From: Neisseria cinerea | GTDB taxonomy: Bacteria > Pseudomonadota > Gammaproteobacteria > Burkholderiales > Neisseriaceae | Length of the DNA stretch: 64,000 bases | Reading direction: 5' to 3' | Assembly (NCBI RefSeq): GCF_900475315.1 | Contig: NZ_LS483369.1 | Coordinates: 1 to 64,000, forward strand | Program-made: the position numbers and the translations under genes | Shown here: positions 22,691 to 30,083 of the stretch, in pieces | How positions within the stretch are numbered: the stretch's first letter is position 1 | Layout: each line of letters starts with the position of its first letter | The notes under the pieces: generated by a model | What the model saw: only the letters and a program-made list of their open reading frames with translations | The model's database searches: none | What the model was told of the DNA's origin: nothing

Positions 22691-22892
22691 AAACACCCGT
22701 CTCACCCCGTCTCTGGATTTGGATATCCTCAACGGCATCATGCGCCAAGCCGTGTTGCAGCAGCTGCAAACCTACTTGGGCGCGGACACCATCATCGAAA
22801 CGCACATCACCCGCGACATGCTCGAACGCGCAGAAAAAATCCGCCTCTCCAACGCCTTGAGAGGCGTGTTTGAGGCGGATTTGGTGTACTAG
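22677..22892 (+). pseudogene. C-terminal remnant of aminotransferase class IV (PabC-like) protein
   Basis: Seen: 71 codons, NMHKNTRLTPSLDLDILNGI then MRQAVLQQLQTYL, ITRDMLERAEKIRLSNALRG and VFEADLVY. The pattern pro-x-leu-asp-x-leu-leu-asn-gly-ile-met-arg-gln followed by leu-ser-asn-ala-leu-arg-gly-val is the C-terminal signature of class IV aminotransferases such as aminodeoxychorismate lyase. The catalytic lysine half is absent, so this is a fragment. It starts at an ATG overlapping the mod remnant by 14 bases and is followed by DUF389 in the opposite direction. It is probably non-functional. Confidence 0.55.
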
Positions 22893-22936
22893 GAACAATC
22901 AATGATTTCTCGGAAATGGATAAAGCCCGAAGGCGA

Positions 22937-24367
22937 TTATTCGTTAGACGGTTTATCTGTCTGAGACTTGTGCGTTTGCAATATGCGTACTACCTTACCC
23001 TCATAACGCTGGCGTAACCACGCCTGTATCCGCTCGTGATCTTTGGCAGGTAGTGGCTGCTCCAATTCGAGAGAGACAACGACGATATCGTCATATGTAT
23101 CTGTCTTCGGTTCTGCGTTTTTTTGGCTTTCAGACTGTTCGGAAACAGGCGTTGTTTGCGCTTTATCCCAAGCCAAGCCGCGTCCGACAACGATTTTTTC
23201 CGCTTCCGGATATTGGGCTTTTAATTCCTTGAGTACCGCTGCATCGTCGACATCGGAGGCTTTGCCTGCCAGTACGGTATCGATATAGGCCTGCTGCTCT
23301 TTCAGCTCATTTTGCTGCTGAACCGGGTTGTTTTGGCTTGCCAGCAATTCTTCGATTTTGGCACCGCTTCCACCCGCATAAACCACGTTCACCTTCGGCG
23401 CTTTCACACCTGACGCTTCAAGGCTTTTCACCAGCAAAGCAGAAATTTTCTCGGCATTGCCCGTTCCGTTGACAATCAGACCGACCGTATTTTCTCTATG
23501 GTTCAACATCTTACGCAGCACGAAAAAACCTTCCTGTTGCTGCGCAGTGGCAATGGCGGCATTGGCTCTGGTGTTGAAGATCTCCTGACGCACCAGTCCT
23601 GATGCCATATAGCCGCTCGGAATCATCACAGCCAACACGACGGCAGTAATAATGATGCTTTGCAACCGGCGTTTGGATTCCGTTACCAACCCCCTGCGCG
23701 GCAGCTTGAGCAGCTTGGAAAACAACAAGGTCGAAAAAGCGATGAACACGCAGTTGATGGCAAAAAGATATGAAGCACCGAGAAAGTAGTGCCAGTTGCC
23801 ATGTGCCAATCCGTAGCCCGCAGTACACAGGGGCGGCATCAATGCAGTAGCAATCGCCACACCTGGTATGGCATTGCCTCCTTCTTTTCGAGTCAGCGCC
23901 ACAATACCCGCACTACCGCCGAAGAAGGCAATCAACACATCCCAAAGGGTCGGCTGAGTACGCGCCAAAAGCTCGCTTTGCGCCTCTTTAAGCGGGGTTA
24001 ACAGGAAATACAACGTAGCGGTAATCAAGCTGATGACGACGAATATAATAATATTGCGCACGGCTTGACGGATCAGCGCAGTATCCCCTACCGCCAAACC
24101 GTAACCCATACCTACAATCGGCCCCATCAACGGCGAAATCAACATCGCGCCGATCACTACCGCCGTGCTGTTTACATTCAGACCGATACTCGCCACGGCA
24201 ATGGCAAACATCAATACCCACATATTGGTTCCGGACACCCGAGTATTGGCGCGGATGACGGCATCAATTTTATCGGGATGGGCCTGGTCATGCGCAAGAT
24301 TGAACACATCTTGCAACTTGGTCATGGCACCATTGTCTTCTTTTGGCTGATTTTCTTGTTCTTGCAT
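22937..24367 (-). CDS. DUF389 integral membrane protein
   Basis: Seen: about 476 residues from ATG 24367, preceded by AAGGATGAAA. An alternative ATG at 24373 abuts the AAGG and is less likely. The N-terminus is hydrophilic. A DUF389 core of several membrane helices follows: MWVLMFAIAVASIGLNVNS, AVVIGAMLISPLMGPIVGMG, IIIFVVISLITATLYFLL, PGVAIATALMPPLCTAGYGL, and two more to about residue 270. The C-terminal about 190 residues are soluble (OsmY-like repeats possible) with VVVSLELEQPLPAKDHERIQ. The G-A-M-x-I-S-P-L-M-G-P motif is typical of the family. Function is not established. It lies inside the remnant zone but appears intact. Confidence 0.85.
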   Translation of the reverse strand: MQEQENQPKEDNGAMTKLQDVFNLAHDQAHPDKIDAVIRANTRVSGTNMWVLMFAIAVASIGLNVNSTAVVIGAMLISPLMGPIVGMGYGLAVGDTALIRQAVRNIIIFVVISLITATLYFLLTPLKEAQSELLARTQPTLWDVLIAFFGGSAGIVALTRKEGGNAIPGVAIATALMPPLCTAGYGLAHGNWHYFLGASYLFAINCVFIAFSTLLFSKLLKLPRRGLVTESKRRLQSIIITAVVLAVMIPSGYMASGLVRQEIFNTRANAAIATAQQQEGFFVLRKMLNHRENTVGLIVNGTGNAEKISALLVKSLEASGVKAPKVNVVYAGGSGAKIEELLASQNNPVQQQNELKEQQAYIDTVLAGKASDVDDAAVLKELKAQYPEAEKIVVGRGLAWDKAQTTPVSEQSESQKNAEPKTDTYDDIVVVSLELEQPLPAKDHERIQAWLRQRYEGKVVRILQTHKSQTDKPSNE

Positions 24368-24618
24368 TTTCATCCTTAAATCAATCTTAACGATGGTCTC
24401 TGAATATTTAATTAACTGGAATTTCGGATACTGATAATTATGCTTTATACTGATTTCAAATATGATTAAGCAGATACCTTGCAGAAGGTTAGCATACACA
24501 TGAAAACGCTGACAACGCTGATCCTGCGTAGGCCTTCATGAAACCAGCATATGAAAAAACCTTCTCTCAAATCTAATTCCTACTTTTTCAGCAGCAACCG
24601 CCATCAAAATTTCTTTAA
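24368..24618. other. Spacer between DUF389 gene and IS element
   Basis: About 250 bp of AT-rich sequence. It includes the DUF389 promoter region on the minus strand. I recognise no gene or repeat here. It may contain unrecognised leftovers of genes lost when the IS arrived. Confidence 0.4.
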
Positions 24619-25335
24619 GGGGCTGTACTAGTAGATTAGCCCTAAATTCTACACCAATCCCGCAGAATTTTAAGCTGTTGAGACGGTGTGCCGAAATTAA
24701 ATCGAAATTCGCATTCTTTCAAGAACAGCGGGAAAGATTTGCGATCGATTCCGTTGTATTTGCGTAAGACGCGTTTTGCCTGATTCCAAAAACTCTCAAT
24801 GCCGTTAATGTGGTTCTGACGGTCTGCAAATTCCTTGGAATGGTTGATGCGGTAATGAATAAAACCGCTCACGTCCAACTTGTCGTAGCTGCTCAGGCTA
24901 TCCGTGTAAACAATGCTGTCCGGCATGATTTTCTTTTTTATGATAGGGAGTAACGTTTCAGACTTGGCATTATCCACCATAACGGTATAGACCCGTCCGT
25001 TGCGTTTCAGAATGCCAAAGACAACCACTTTTCCTGCCGCACCGCGACCACGTCTGCCTTTACGCCGTCCACCGAAATAGCTTTCGTCCGGCTCAACAGG
25101 GCCCTCAAAAACCTCATCGGCAGCCAAGGCCAAATGATAGTTGATAACCGTGCGGATTTTACGGTAGAACAGTGCTGCCGAATTGGGATGGATACCCAAA
25201 ATATTGGCGGCAGGACGGGCGGTAACTTCCAGTACAAAAAAACGGAGCAGTTCTTTTTGTACTTTTTTCTTTAATTTGCAGTGTGTTATCTTCATACTTT
25301 GAGGGTAATATATCTGCTAATCTAGTACAGACCCC
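24619..25335 (-). mobile_element. IS1016-type insertion sequence (IS1595 family)
   Basis: About 717 bp bounded by imperfect terminal inverted repeats: GGGGCTGTACTAGTAGATTAG at the left against the complement GGGGTCTGTACTAGATTAG at the right end (25315-25335). The transposase fills the interior. I see no clear flanking target duplication (TTCTTTAA on the left, AAAGGAAA on the right). That suggests a deletion or rearrangement after insertion. Confidence 0.85.
24642..25295 (-). CDS. IS1016 transposase
   Basis: Seen: 217 residues, MKITHCKLKKKVQKELLRFF to the end ILRDWCRI, with no frameshift. The IS1595-family DDE-type motifs are visible: VEPDESYFGGRRKGRRGRGA (first Asp), DSIVYTDSLSSYDKL (second Asp), and HINGIESFWNQAKRVLR (Asn/Glu block). 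The HTH-like N-terminal part is VTARPAANILGIHPNSAALFY. It looks intact and potentially active. IS1016 copies are common in meningococci and flank the capsule locus in some Haemophilus. Confidence 0.9.
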   Translation of the reverse strand: MKITHCKLKKKVQKELLRFFVLEVTARPAANILGIHPNSAALFYRKIRTVINYHLALAADEVFEGPVEPDESYFGGRRKGRRGRGAAGKVVVFGILKRNGRVYTVMVDNAKSETLLPIIKKKIMPDSIVYTDSLSSYDKLDVSGFIHYRINHSKEFADRQNHINGIESFWNQAKRVLRKYNGIDRKSFPLFLKECEFRFNFGTPSQQLKILRDWCRI

Positions 25336-25347
25336 AAAGGAAACCCC

Positions 25348-25473
25348 ATGACACGCTTCAAATACTCCCTGCTGTTTGCCGCCCTGCTGTCCGTGTACGC
25401 ACAGGCCGATGTTTCTGTTTCAGACGACCTTTTGGAACACCACAGGTACACGCATTTAAGGAATGCCGTCTGA
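25348..25473 (+). pseudogene. 5' stub of a probable TonB-dependent receptor (TdfF-like)
   Basis: Seen: 41 codons, MTRFKYSLLFAALLSVYAQA (signal peptide), DVSVSDDLLEHH, then RYTHLRNAV and TGA. The first 27 residues match what I remember as the N-terminus of a neisserial FpvA-like TonB-dependent receptor (TdfF in gonococcus). Then the sequence diverges and stops inside a DUS (GCC GTC TGA). The IS1016 end is only 12 bp before the ATG, removing the native promoter region. It is probably a remnant of a deleted receptor gene. If translated, it would yield a short secreted peptide. Confidence 0.5.
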
Positions 25474-25483
25474 AATATCCGCC

Positions 25484-25810
25484 TCAATAACGCATCATAT
25501 TGCCGTCAATCTCGGCCGCCCATGCATCGATGCCGCCCTGAAGGTTGTACAGGTTTTCAAACCCCGCATCGGCCAAATACATCGCCGTATGCAGGCTGCG
25601 GATACCGTGATGGCAATACACCACAAGCGGCACGCCGTCGTCAGGCAGCTCGTTCTGCCGCAGCGGAATCAGATTCATCGGGATATGTACCGCTTCGGGC
25701 AACGAACAAATCGCCGCTTCTTCATCCGTACGCACGTCCAACAGTCGGAACGCCCGTCCCTCATCCATCCAAATTTTCAGCGCCAACGGCGAGAGTTGTA
25801 CAATATCCAT
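25484..25810 (-). CDS. Single-domain rhodanese-like protein
   Basis: Rhodanese domains carry sulfur as a cysteine persulfide. Seen: 108 residues from ATG 25810 (MDIVQLSPLALKIWMDEGR), preceded by AAAGGAAACCCG. The active-site loop VVYCHHGIRSLHTAMYLADAG is near residues 69-89 with catalytic Cys and the C-x4-R pattern. LLDVRTDEEAAICSLPEAVHIP is at the N-terminal end, and LQGGIDAWAAEID at the end. It is cytoplasmic with no signal. A DUS hairpin lies just upstream and the next gene on the same strand (Pcm) ends beyond it. Its substrate is not known. Confidence 0.9.
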   Translation of the reverse strand: MDIVQLSPLALKIWMDEGRAFRLLDVRTDEEAAICSLPEAVHIPMNLIPLRQNELPDDGVPLVVYCHHGIRSLHTAMYLADAGFENLYNLQGGIDAWAAEIDGNMMRY

Positions 25811-25837
25811 CGGGTTTCCTTTCCCCAATCAAGCAAA

Positions 25838-25873
25838 ATGCCGTCTGAAACGCAATCTGCTTTCAGACGGCAT
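25838..25873 (-). terminator. Inverted DUS pair between the methyltransferase and rhodanese genes
   Basis: ATGCCGTCTGAAA (25838-25850) and TTTCAGACGGCAT (25861-25873) arms around a 10-base loop. It follows the stop of the minus-strand Pcm gene. Confidence 0.7.
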
Positions 25874-25886
25874 CACAATCCGAACA

Positions 25887-26543
25887 TCAAAAATTAAAAC
25901 TGTCGAAAGGATGGGCATCCTTGTCGGTCAAATTGGCCACCAAAGTATCGAACAGCGCCTTCTCTTCAAACGTATCTCCTTGACGCGTAATCAAAAGCGC
26001 ACGTTGAACAGGCTTGCGTCCTACGATAACCACCATGCGTCCGCCATCTTTTAACTGTTGTTTCAACACATCAGGCACAATATTGACCGCACCGCCGACG
26101 TAAACCGCATCAAACGGCGCACCTGCGGAAAGTTCGGTCAATCCGTTATTTTGCACATAATCGATGTTTTCCAAAGACAAGCCGTCCAAAACCGCTTTGG
26201 CGCGCTTTTGCTGTTCGGCATCGAGGTCGTCCGAAACCACTTTGCCCGCCAATTTTGCCAAAAGCGCGGTCGCATAGCCCGAGCCCGTACCAATTTCCAG
26301 AACCGTATCGTTTTTAGTCAGCTTCAAGCCTTGCGCCAACCGGGCCACGACTTTCGGCTCCAGCATCTTGTGACCGTTGGCAAGCGGCAGTTCCATATCC
26401 GCATATGCCAAACCCTGCAAGGCCTCATTGACGAAAAGTTCGCGCGGAATCTCCTCCAATGCGTCCAACACATCAAAATCCAATACATCCCAAGGCCTAA
26501 CCTGCTGCTCGACCATGTTGAATCGCGCTTTATCAAAATTCAT
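25887..26543 (-). CDS. Protein-L-isoaspartate O-methyltransferase family protein
   Basis: Seen: 218 residues from ATG 26543 (MNFDKARFNMVEQQVRPWDV), preceded by GGAGCATAAA. An upstream TTG at 26558 is less likely. The SAM-binding motif I is VLEIGTGSGYATALLAKLAG, with the preceding Pcm block PLANGHKMLEPKVVARLAQGL and FDAVYVGGAVNIVPDVLKQQL. It belongs to the Pcm-like subgroup found in beta-proteobacteria. The canonical Pcm substrate loop is altered (usually T-I-S-Q-P; here A-N-G-H-K-M-L-E-P). True isoaspartate repair is therefore likely but not proven. Confidence 0.82.
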   Translation of the reverse strand: MNFDKARFNMVEQQVRPWDVLDFDVLDALEEIPRELFVNEALQGLAYADMELPLANGHKMLEPKVVARLAQGLKLTKNDTVLEIGTGSGYATALLAKLAGKVVSDDLDAEQQKRAKAVLDGLSLENIDYVQNNGLTELSAGAPFDAVYVGGAVNIVPDVLKQQLKDGGRMVVIVGRKPVQRALLITRQGDTFEEKALFDTLVANLTDKDAHPFDSFNF

Positions 26544-26767
26544 TTTATGCTCCGTCAAGTACCTGTTTTACTCATGACATACATTATAAAACTTCAATAA
26601 GCACATCGCCAACCTTCAGACGGCATTACACAAACCGGAAACGAAATAAATCATTCATATCCGCTCCCGTTATTGCTAAGCCACCGCATATCCACTAAAC
26701 TGCACGTCAACTTCGCATACACGCGGTCAAACAGCAGGGAGCAGACAAGATGTATCACGAAATCGGA

Positions 26768-27523
26768 ATGTGGGATCAGAAATGGGTCATCGGCAACTGG
26801 AAAATGAACGGCCGACTCCAGAACAACAATGCACTCATGCACCGCTTCCGCATCATGCCCACCGCCGAACGCGTCCTGATCGGACTCGCAGCGCCGACCG
26901 TTTACCTGCTGCAACTGCACAACGCCATGCAGATTGTCCTTAATAACCGTATCCTTACTTGCGCCCAAGATGTCAGCCGCTTCCCCGGTAATGGCGCATA
27001 TACCGGCGAAGTGTCCGCAGAAATGCTCGCCGATATCGGCACCGACATCGTCCTTATCGGGCACTCCGAACGCAGCCTTTATTTTGGCGAGAAAAACGAA
27101 ATCCAACGCCGCAAAATGGAAAACGTCCTTAACGCCGGACTTATTCCCCTTTTATGCGTCGGCGAAAGCTTGGAAGAACGCGAAGCCGGTAAAGAACACG
27201 AAGTCATCGCCCACCAGCTTTCCATCCTGCAAGGTTTGAACACCAAAAACATCGCCGTTGCCTACGAACCGGTATGGGCAATCGGTACCGGCAAAGTCGC
27301 CACCGTAGAACAAATTGCCGACATGCATGCATTCATCTACAAAGAAATCTTGTCTTTGTGCGGAAGCGATGTTAAAATCCGCGCTCTTTACGGCGGAAGT
27401 GTGAAAGCGGATAACGCAGCCGACATCTTTGCAGTACCTCATGTAGACGGCGCATTGGTTGGCGGCGCGTCATTATCATATGATTCATTTGCCGCCATTA
27501 TCAACGCAGCACAAGCCTCGTAG
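26768..27523 (+). CDS. tpiA: Triosephosphate isomerase
   Basis: Interconverts dihydroxyacetone phosphate and glyceraldehyde 3-phosphate. Seen: [11 protein letters not shown] (Asn and Lys of the active site), [11 protein letters not shown] (catalytic His), the catalytic Glu in [14 protein letters not shown], and phosphate loops [14 protein letters not shown] and [11 protein letters not shown]. From ATG 26768 (MWDQKW) the product is 251 residues, the length of other Neisseria TPIs. The open frame begins at ATG 26750 (MYHEIG), 9 bp after GGGAG, so the longer 257-residue form is also possible. secG follows 6 bp downstream. Confidence 0.96.
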   Translation: MWDQKWVIGNWKMNGRLQNNNALMHRFRIMPTAERVLIGLAAPTVYLLQLHNAMQIVLNNRILTCAQDVSRFPGNGAYTGEVSAEMLADIGTDIVLIGHSERSLYFGEKNEIQRRKMENVLNAGLIPLLCVGESLEEREAGKEHEVIAHQLSILQGLNTKNIAVAYEPVWAIGTGKVATVEQIADMHAFIYKEILSLCGSDVKIRALYGGSVKADNAADIFAVPHVDGALVGGASLSYDSFAAIINAAQAS

Positions 27524-27529
27524 AAAAAT

Positions 27530-27889
27530 ATGGAAGCTTTTAAAACCCTTATCTGGATTATTAATATTATTTCCGCTTTGGCCGTCATCGTGTTAGTATT
27601 GCTGCAGCACGGTAAAGGGGCTGATGCGGGTGCCACCTTCGGGTCAGGCAGCGGCAGCGCGCAAGGTGTATTCGGCTCTGCCGGCAATGCCAACTTCCTC
27701 AGCCGCTCAACAGCTATTGCAGCAACTTTTTTCTTTGCAACCTGCATGGCTATGGTGTATATTCACACCCACACGACAAAACATGGTTTGGACTTCAGCA
27801 GCGTACAACAAACGCAACAGGCTCCCAAACCGGCAGTTCCTGTTAAAAACAATACTGAACCTGCTGCACCTATTCCTCAGCAGCAGTAA
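27530..27889 (+). CDS. secG: Preprotein translocase subunit SecG
   Basis: SecG is the small SecYEG translocon subunit. Seen: 119 residues, two membrane helices (LIWIINIISALAVIVLVLLQ and AATFFFATCMAMVYIH) with the family loop HGKGADAGATFGSGSGSAQGVFGSAGNANFLSR. A proline/glutamine-rich tail ends PAAPIPQQQ. It lies directly after tpiA and just before tRNA-Leu, the order seen in many proteobacteria. Confidence 0.95.
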   Translation: MEAFKTLIWIINIISALAVIVLVLLQHGKGADAGATFGSGSGSAQGVFGSAGNANFLSRSTAIAATFFFATCMAMVYIHTHTTKHGLDFSSVQQTQQAPKPAVPVKNNTEPAAPIPQQQ

Positions 27890-27906
27890 ATAAAAGTTGT
27901 TCAAAT

Positions 27907-27992
27907 GCCGACATGGTGAAATTGGTAGACACGCTATCTTGAGGGGGTAGTGGCCGTAGGCTGTGCGAGTTCAAATCTCGCTGTCGGCACCA
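27907..27992 (+). tRNA. tRNA-Leu (anticodon GAG)
   Basis: Acceptor arms GCCGACA and TGTCGGC pair. The anticodon stem CTATC/GGTAG encloses the loop TTGAGGG, giving anticodon GAG. The long variable arm and T-loop TTCAAAT are typical of Leu tRNA. ACCA is encoded at the 3' end. It directly follows secG and is the site next to which the integrase stub lies. Confidence 0.95.
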
Positions 27993-27999
27993 ACACACA

Positions 28000-28026
28000 A
28001 AAACGCTTAGAAATTCTAAGCGTTTT
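28000..28026 (+). terminator. Terminator after tRNA-Leu
   Basis: AACGCTTAG and CTAAGCGTT arms around a 5-base loop, followed by a T-run. Confidence 0.75.
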
Positions 28027-28160
28027 TTCCGTTTAATCTCGTCTAATACCATCAACAAATCTCAATAAATACAAGGCTTTCAGACTGATTGCTATCCTAT
28101 CATCCTCTTTCTGACTGTCCAACTCCGTCTAATTCATATTAATTGAAGCAACCAAAATTA

Positions 28161-28204
28161 GGGGGTATGTTTTTCGTGGGTATCTAAAAATACCCCCGAA
28201 AACA
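28161..28204 (+). repeat. GGGTAT arm-type repeats and inverted repeat before the integrase stub
   Basis: GGGGGTAT (28161-28168) and TGGGTAT (28177-28183) face ATACCCCC (28190-28197). TGTTTTTCGTGGGTAT forms a near-perfect inverted repeat with ATACCCCCGAAAACA across CTAAAA. Comparable GGGTAT repeats precede P4-type integrase genes in other genomes, where they serve as arm or operator sites. Confidence 0.55.
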
Positions 28205-28213
28205 TCCCCTGCT

Positions 28214-28420
28214 ATGCCGTTGAACGATCGTCAAATCAAAAACGCCAAACCCGCCGAAAAACCGTTTAAGCTGAATGACGGCAAGGGCTTGTATCTGTAT
28301 ATCAATACAAACGGCGAGAAGTTATGGCGGTTTGACTTTTCGCATAACGGAAAACGTAAAACGCTTTTAATCGGCAAATATCCGACCGTATCGCCGGCAG
28401 CAGTCTTCTTTACTGAATGA
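28214..28420 (+). pseudogene. Truncated P4-type tyrosine integrase (N-terminal fragment)
   Basis: Seen: 68 codons, MPLNDRQIKNAKPAEKPFKL, NDGKGLYLYINTNGEKLWRF, DFSHNGKRKTLLIGKYPTVS, then PAAVFFTE and stop. The first about 63 residues match the DUF4102 arm-DNA-binding domain of P4-like integrases. In intact proteins YPTVSLAEAR continues into the core-binding and catalytic domains, which are absent here. It sits about 220 bp from tRNA-Leu, as such integrases usually do. It is most likely the remnant of a lost genomic island. Confidence 0.75.
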
Positions 28421-28567
28421 TGTTTTTGAAACAATTGTTTGTCGACAATATATCGAAAGCCTAATCTGTTCAAAGGCGACATGCCATACGGATTTTGCAA
28501 TGTTTTAAAATATAAGTTTTTCCTGTTGTCGATTTCAGACGGCCTTCCGATTTCTTAGAACTTGGAA
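28421..28567. other. Spacer after integrase stub with one variant DUS
   Basis: AT-rich 147 bp. The minus strand reads in frame as NPYGMSPLNRLGFRYIVDKQ and LFQKHHSVKK, without a recognisable start, so it may be part of a vanished gene. A TTTCAGACGGCC element is at about 28534-28545. It is a likely junction between two chromosomal blocks. Confidence 0.35.
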
Positions 28568-29254
28568 TCAGGAATTTTGCATGGGTGTGGGTGGGCGGTT
28601 TGGTATTTCTTCTGTCTGCAGAGCGGTCAGTTTTGCGGTCAGGATGTTGAGCAGGATGCCGTAGGCCGGCAGGAAGAAGAGAGTGCAGATGGTGAGTTTG
28701 AACAGGTAATCGACAAAAGCGATGCCCTGCCAGTTTGCCGCCATAAATTCATCGCTGCTTGCGTAGAAGGCAACGGCGAAAAATACCAACGTATCCAAGG
28801 CGTTGCCGATGACGGTTGATGCGGTCGGGGCAATCCACCACGCTTTCAGACGGCGTAATTTGTTGAATACAAAAATATCAAGGATTTGTCCGAGCGCATA
28901 GGCGGCAAAACTGGCTAAGGCGATGCGTCCGACAAAGGTATTGAATTCGGACAGCGCGCCCAAGCCTGTCCAACTGCCGTTGTGGAACAAAACGGAAAAG
29001 ATGTAGGAAAGCAAAAGGGCGGGGAACATGACCCAAAAGATAATCCGCCGTGCCAAGTGCGAACCAAAAATGCGGACGGTCAGGTCGGTGGCAAGGAAGA
29101 TGAAGGGAAAGGAAAATGCGCCCCAAGTGGTGTGGATGCCGAAAATTTGGAAGGGGAACTGCACCAGATAGTTGCTGGCGGCGATGATGAGGATATGAAA
29201 AAGAACCAGCCAGAAGAGTGCCTTCTGTTGCTGTGCGGCAGTAAATGCGTACAT
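28568..29254 (-). CDS. yhhQ: Queuosine precursor transporter (YhhQ/VUT family)
   Basis: Inner-membrane importer of queuosine precursors (preQ0/preQ1). Seen: 228 residues with about six hydrophobic helices, e.g. KALFWLVLFHILIIAASNYL, FPFIFLATDLTVRIFGSHLA, IIFWVMFPALLLSYIFSVLF and WIAPTASTVIGNALDTLVFF. The family signatures T-D-L-T-V-R and T-x-x-x-x-x-x-x-A-x-D-T-x-F-F are present. ATG 29254 gives MYAFTAAQQQKALFWL. It lies next to queF, which makes the next product in the same pathway. A DUS hairpin separates the two genes. Confidence 0.9.
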   Translation of the reverse strand: MYAFTAAQQQKALFWLVLFHILIIAASNYLVQFPFQIFGIHTTWGAFSFPFIFLATDLTVRIFGSHLARRIIFWVMFPALLLSYIFSVLFHNGSWTGLGALSEFNTFVGRIALASFAAYALGQILDIFVFNKLRRLKAWWIAPTASTVIGNALDTLVFFAVAFYASSDEFMAANWQGIAFVDYLFKLTICTLFFLPAYGILLNILTAKLTALQTEEIPNRPPTPMQNS

Positions 29255-29274
29255 AAAAATCTTTCGGAAAGGGG

Positions 29275-29312
29275 TTCAGACGGCATATCGTATCGAAGGA
29301 ATGCCGTCTGAA
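29275..29312 (-). terminator. Inverted DUS pair between queF and yhhQ
   Basis: TTCAGACGGCAT (29275-29286) and ATGCCGTCTGAA (29301-29312) arms. It lies after the queF stop and before the yhhQ start on the minus strand. Confidence 0.65.
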
Positions 29313-29328
29313 ATATGGGAAGGATGGT

Positions 29329-29802
29329 TTATTGTGCGTCGTGCTCAAACAGGCGTTTACGCGCCAATGTTTCGAACTCGGTACCTGCTTTGCCGTAATT
29401 GGCGAAAGGATGAATGGCGATGCCGCCGCGTGGTGTGAACTCGCCGAATACTTCGATGTATTTCGGATCCATCAGGGCAATGAGGTCTTTCATGATGATG
29501 TTGACGCAGTCTTCATGAAAATCGCCGTGGTTGCGGAAGCTGAAGAGGTAGAGTTTCAGGGATTTGCTTTCCACCATTTTAATGTGCGGGATGTAGCGGA
29601 TGTAGATGGTGGCGAAGTCAGGCTGCCCGGTCATGGGGCAGAGGCTGGTGAATTCGGGGCAGACGAATTTGACGAAATAGTCGTTGTCGGGATGTTTGTT
29701 GTCGAATGCTTCGAGAATTTCAGGCGCGTAGCCGGTCGGATATTGGGTTTTTTGATTGCCCAAAAGAGAGATGCCTTGCAGCTCTTCGTTGTTGCGGGAC
29801 AT
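29329..29802 (-). CDS. queF: NADPH-dependent preQ0 reductase QueF
   Basis: Reduces the nitrile of preQ0 to preQ1 in queuosine biosynthesis. Seen: 157 residues, the short (type I) form. The catalytic cysteine lies in [20 protein letters not shown], the QueF motif E-S-K-S-L-K-L-Y-L is in [19 protein letters not shown], and HED is followed by CVNIIMKDL. The start is [15 protein letters not shown]. Its neighbour yhhQ imports the substrate or related base. No queC, queD or queE is in this window, consistent with salvage of imported precursor at this locus. Confidence 0.95.
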   Translation of the reverse strand: MSRNNEELQGISLLGNQKTQYPTGYAPEILEAFDNKHPDNDYFVKFVCPEFTSLCPMTGQPDFATIYIRYIPHIKMVESKSLKLYLFSFRNHGDFHEDCVNIIMKDLIALMDPKYIEVFGEFTPRGGIAIHPFANYGKAGTEFETLARKRLFEHDAQ

Positions 29803-29863
29803 GAGGGTTTCCTTAGTTTTTTAATGTGGGAGGTTTTCGAACCACGGGCGGCGATTGTAATAT

Positions 29864-30083
29864 AAGTGGTGGTATTTGTGTAGTTTTCTTCGGTTAGTAT
29901 GGGTAATTGCTTTACTCGGTGATGTGTGGATATAAATAGTTCTGTGAGGTCGGGCTGATACAGTTTGTTTGAATATTCATTCTAAATCATTAACTTGATT
30001 GAGTTATTGCTAGGGTATAGAATCCTAATCAATCTTTAATTGGTTTTATTTATATAGTATTAGAAATATTTGGAATTGGAATA
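29864..30083. other. farA upstream regulatory region
   Basis: About 220 bp of AT-rich sequence between the queF start and farA. It holds the promoter described separately. The MarR-type regulator FarR is known to repress farAB in Neisseria and would bind in this stretch. I see AATCAA and TTGGTT half-site-like blocks around 30028-30047 but cannot identify a definite operator. No DUS or gene is present. Confidence 0.45.
29995..30023 (+). promoter_or_regulatory. farA promoter
   Basis: TTGATT (29995-30000), exactly 17 bp spacing, then TAGAAT (30018-30023). It lies 61 bp before the farA ATG and is a good sigma-70 match. Confidence 0.65.

Noticed and set aside
24611-25343. Target-site duplication around the IS1016 element
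   Set aside because: Flanks TTCTTTAA and AAAGGAAA are not a direct repeat.
29920-29940. TGTGGATAT, a one-mismatch DnaA box in the farA upstream region
   Set aside because: Isolated copy; no cluster, so not an origin. oriC is not identified in this window.
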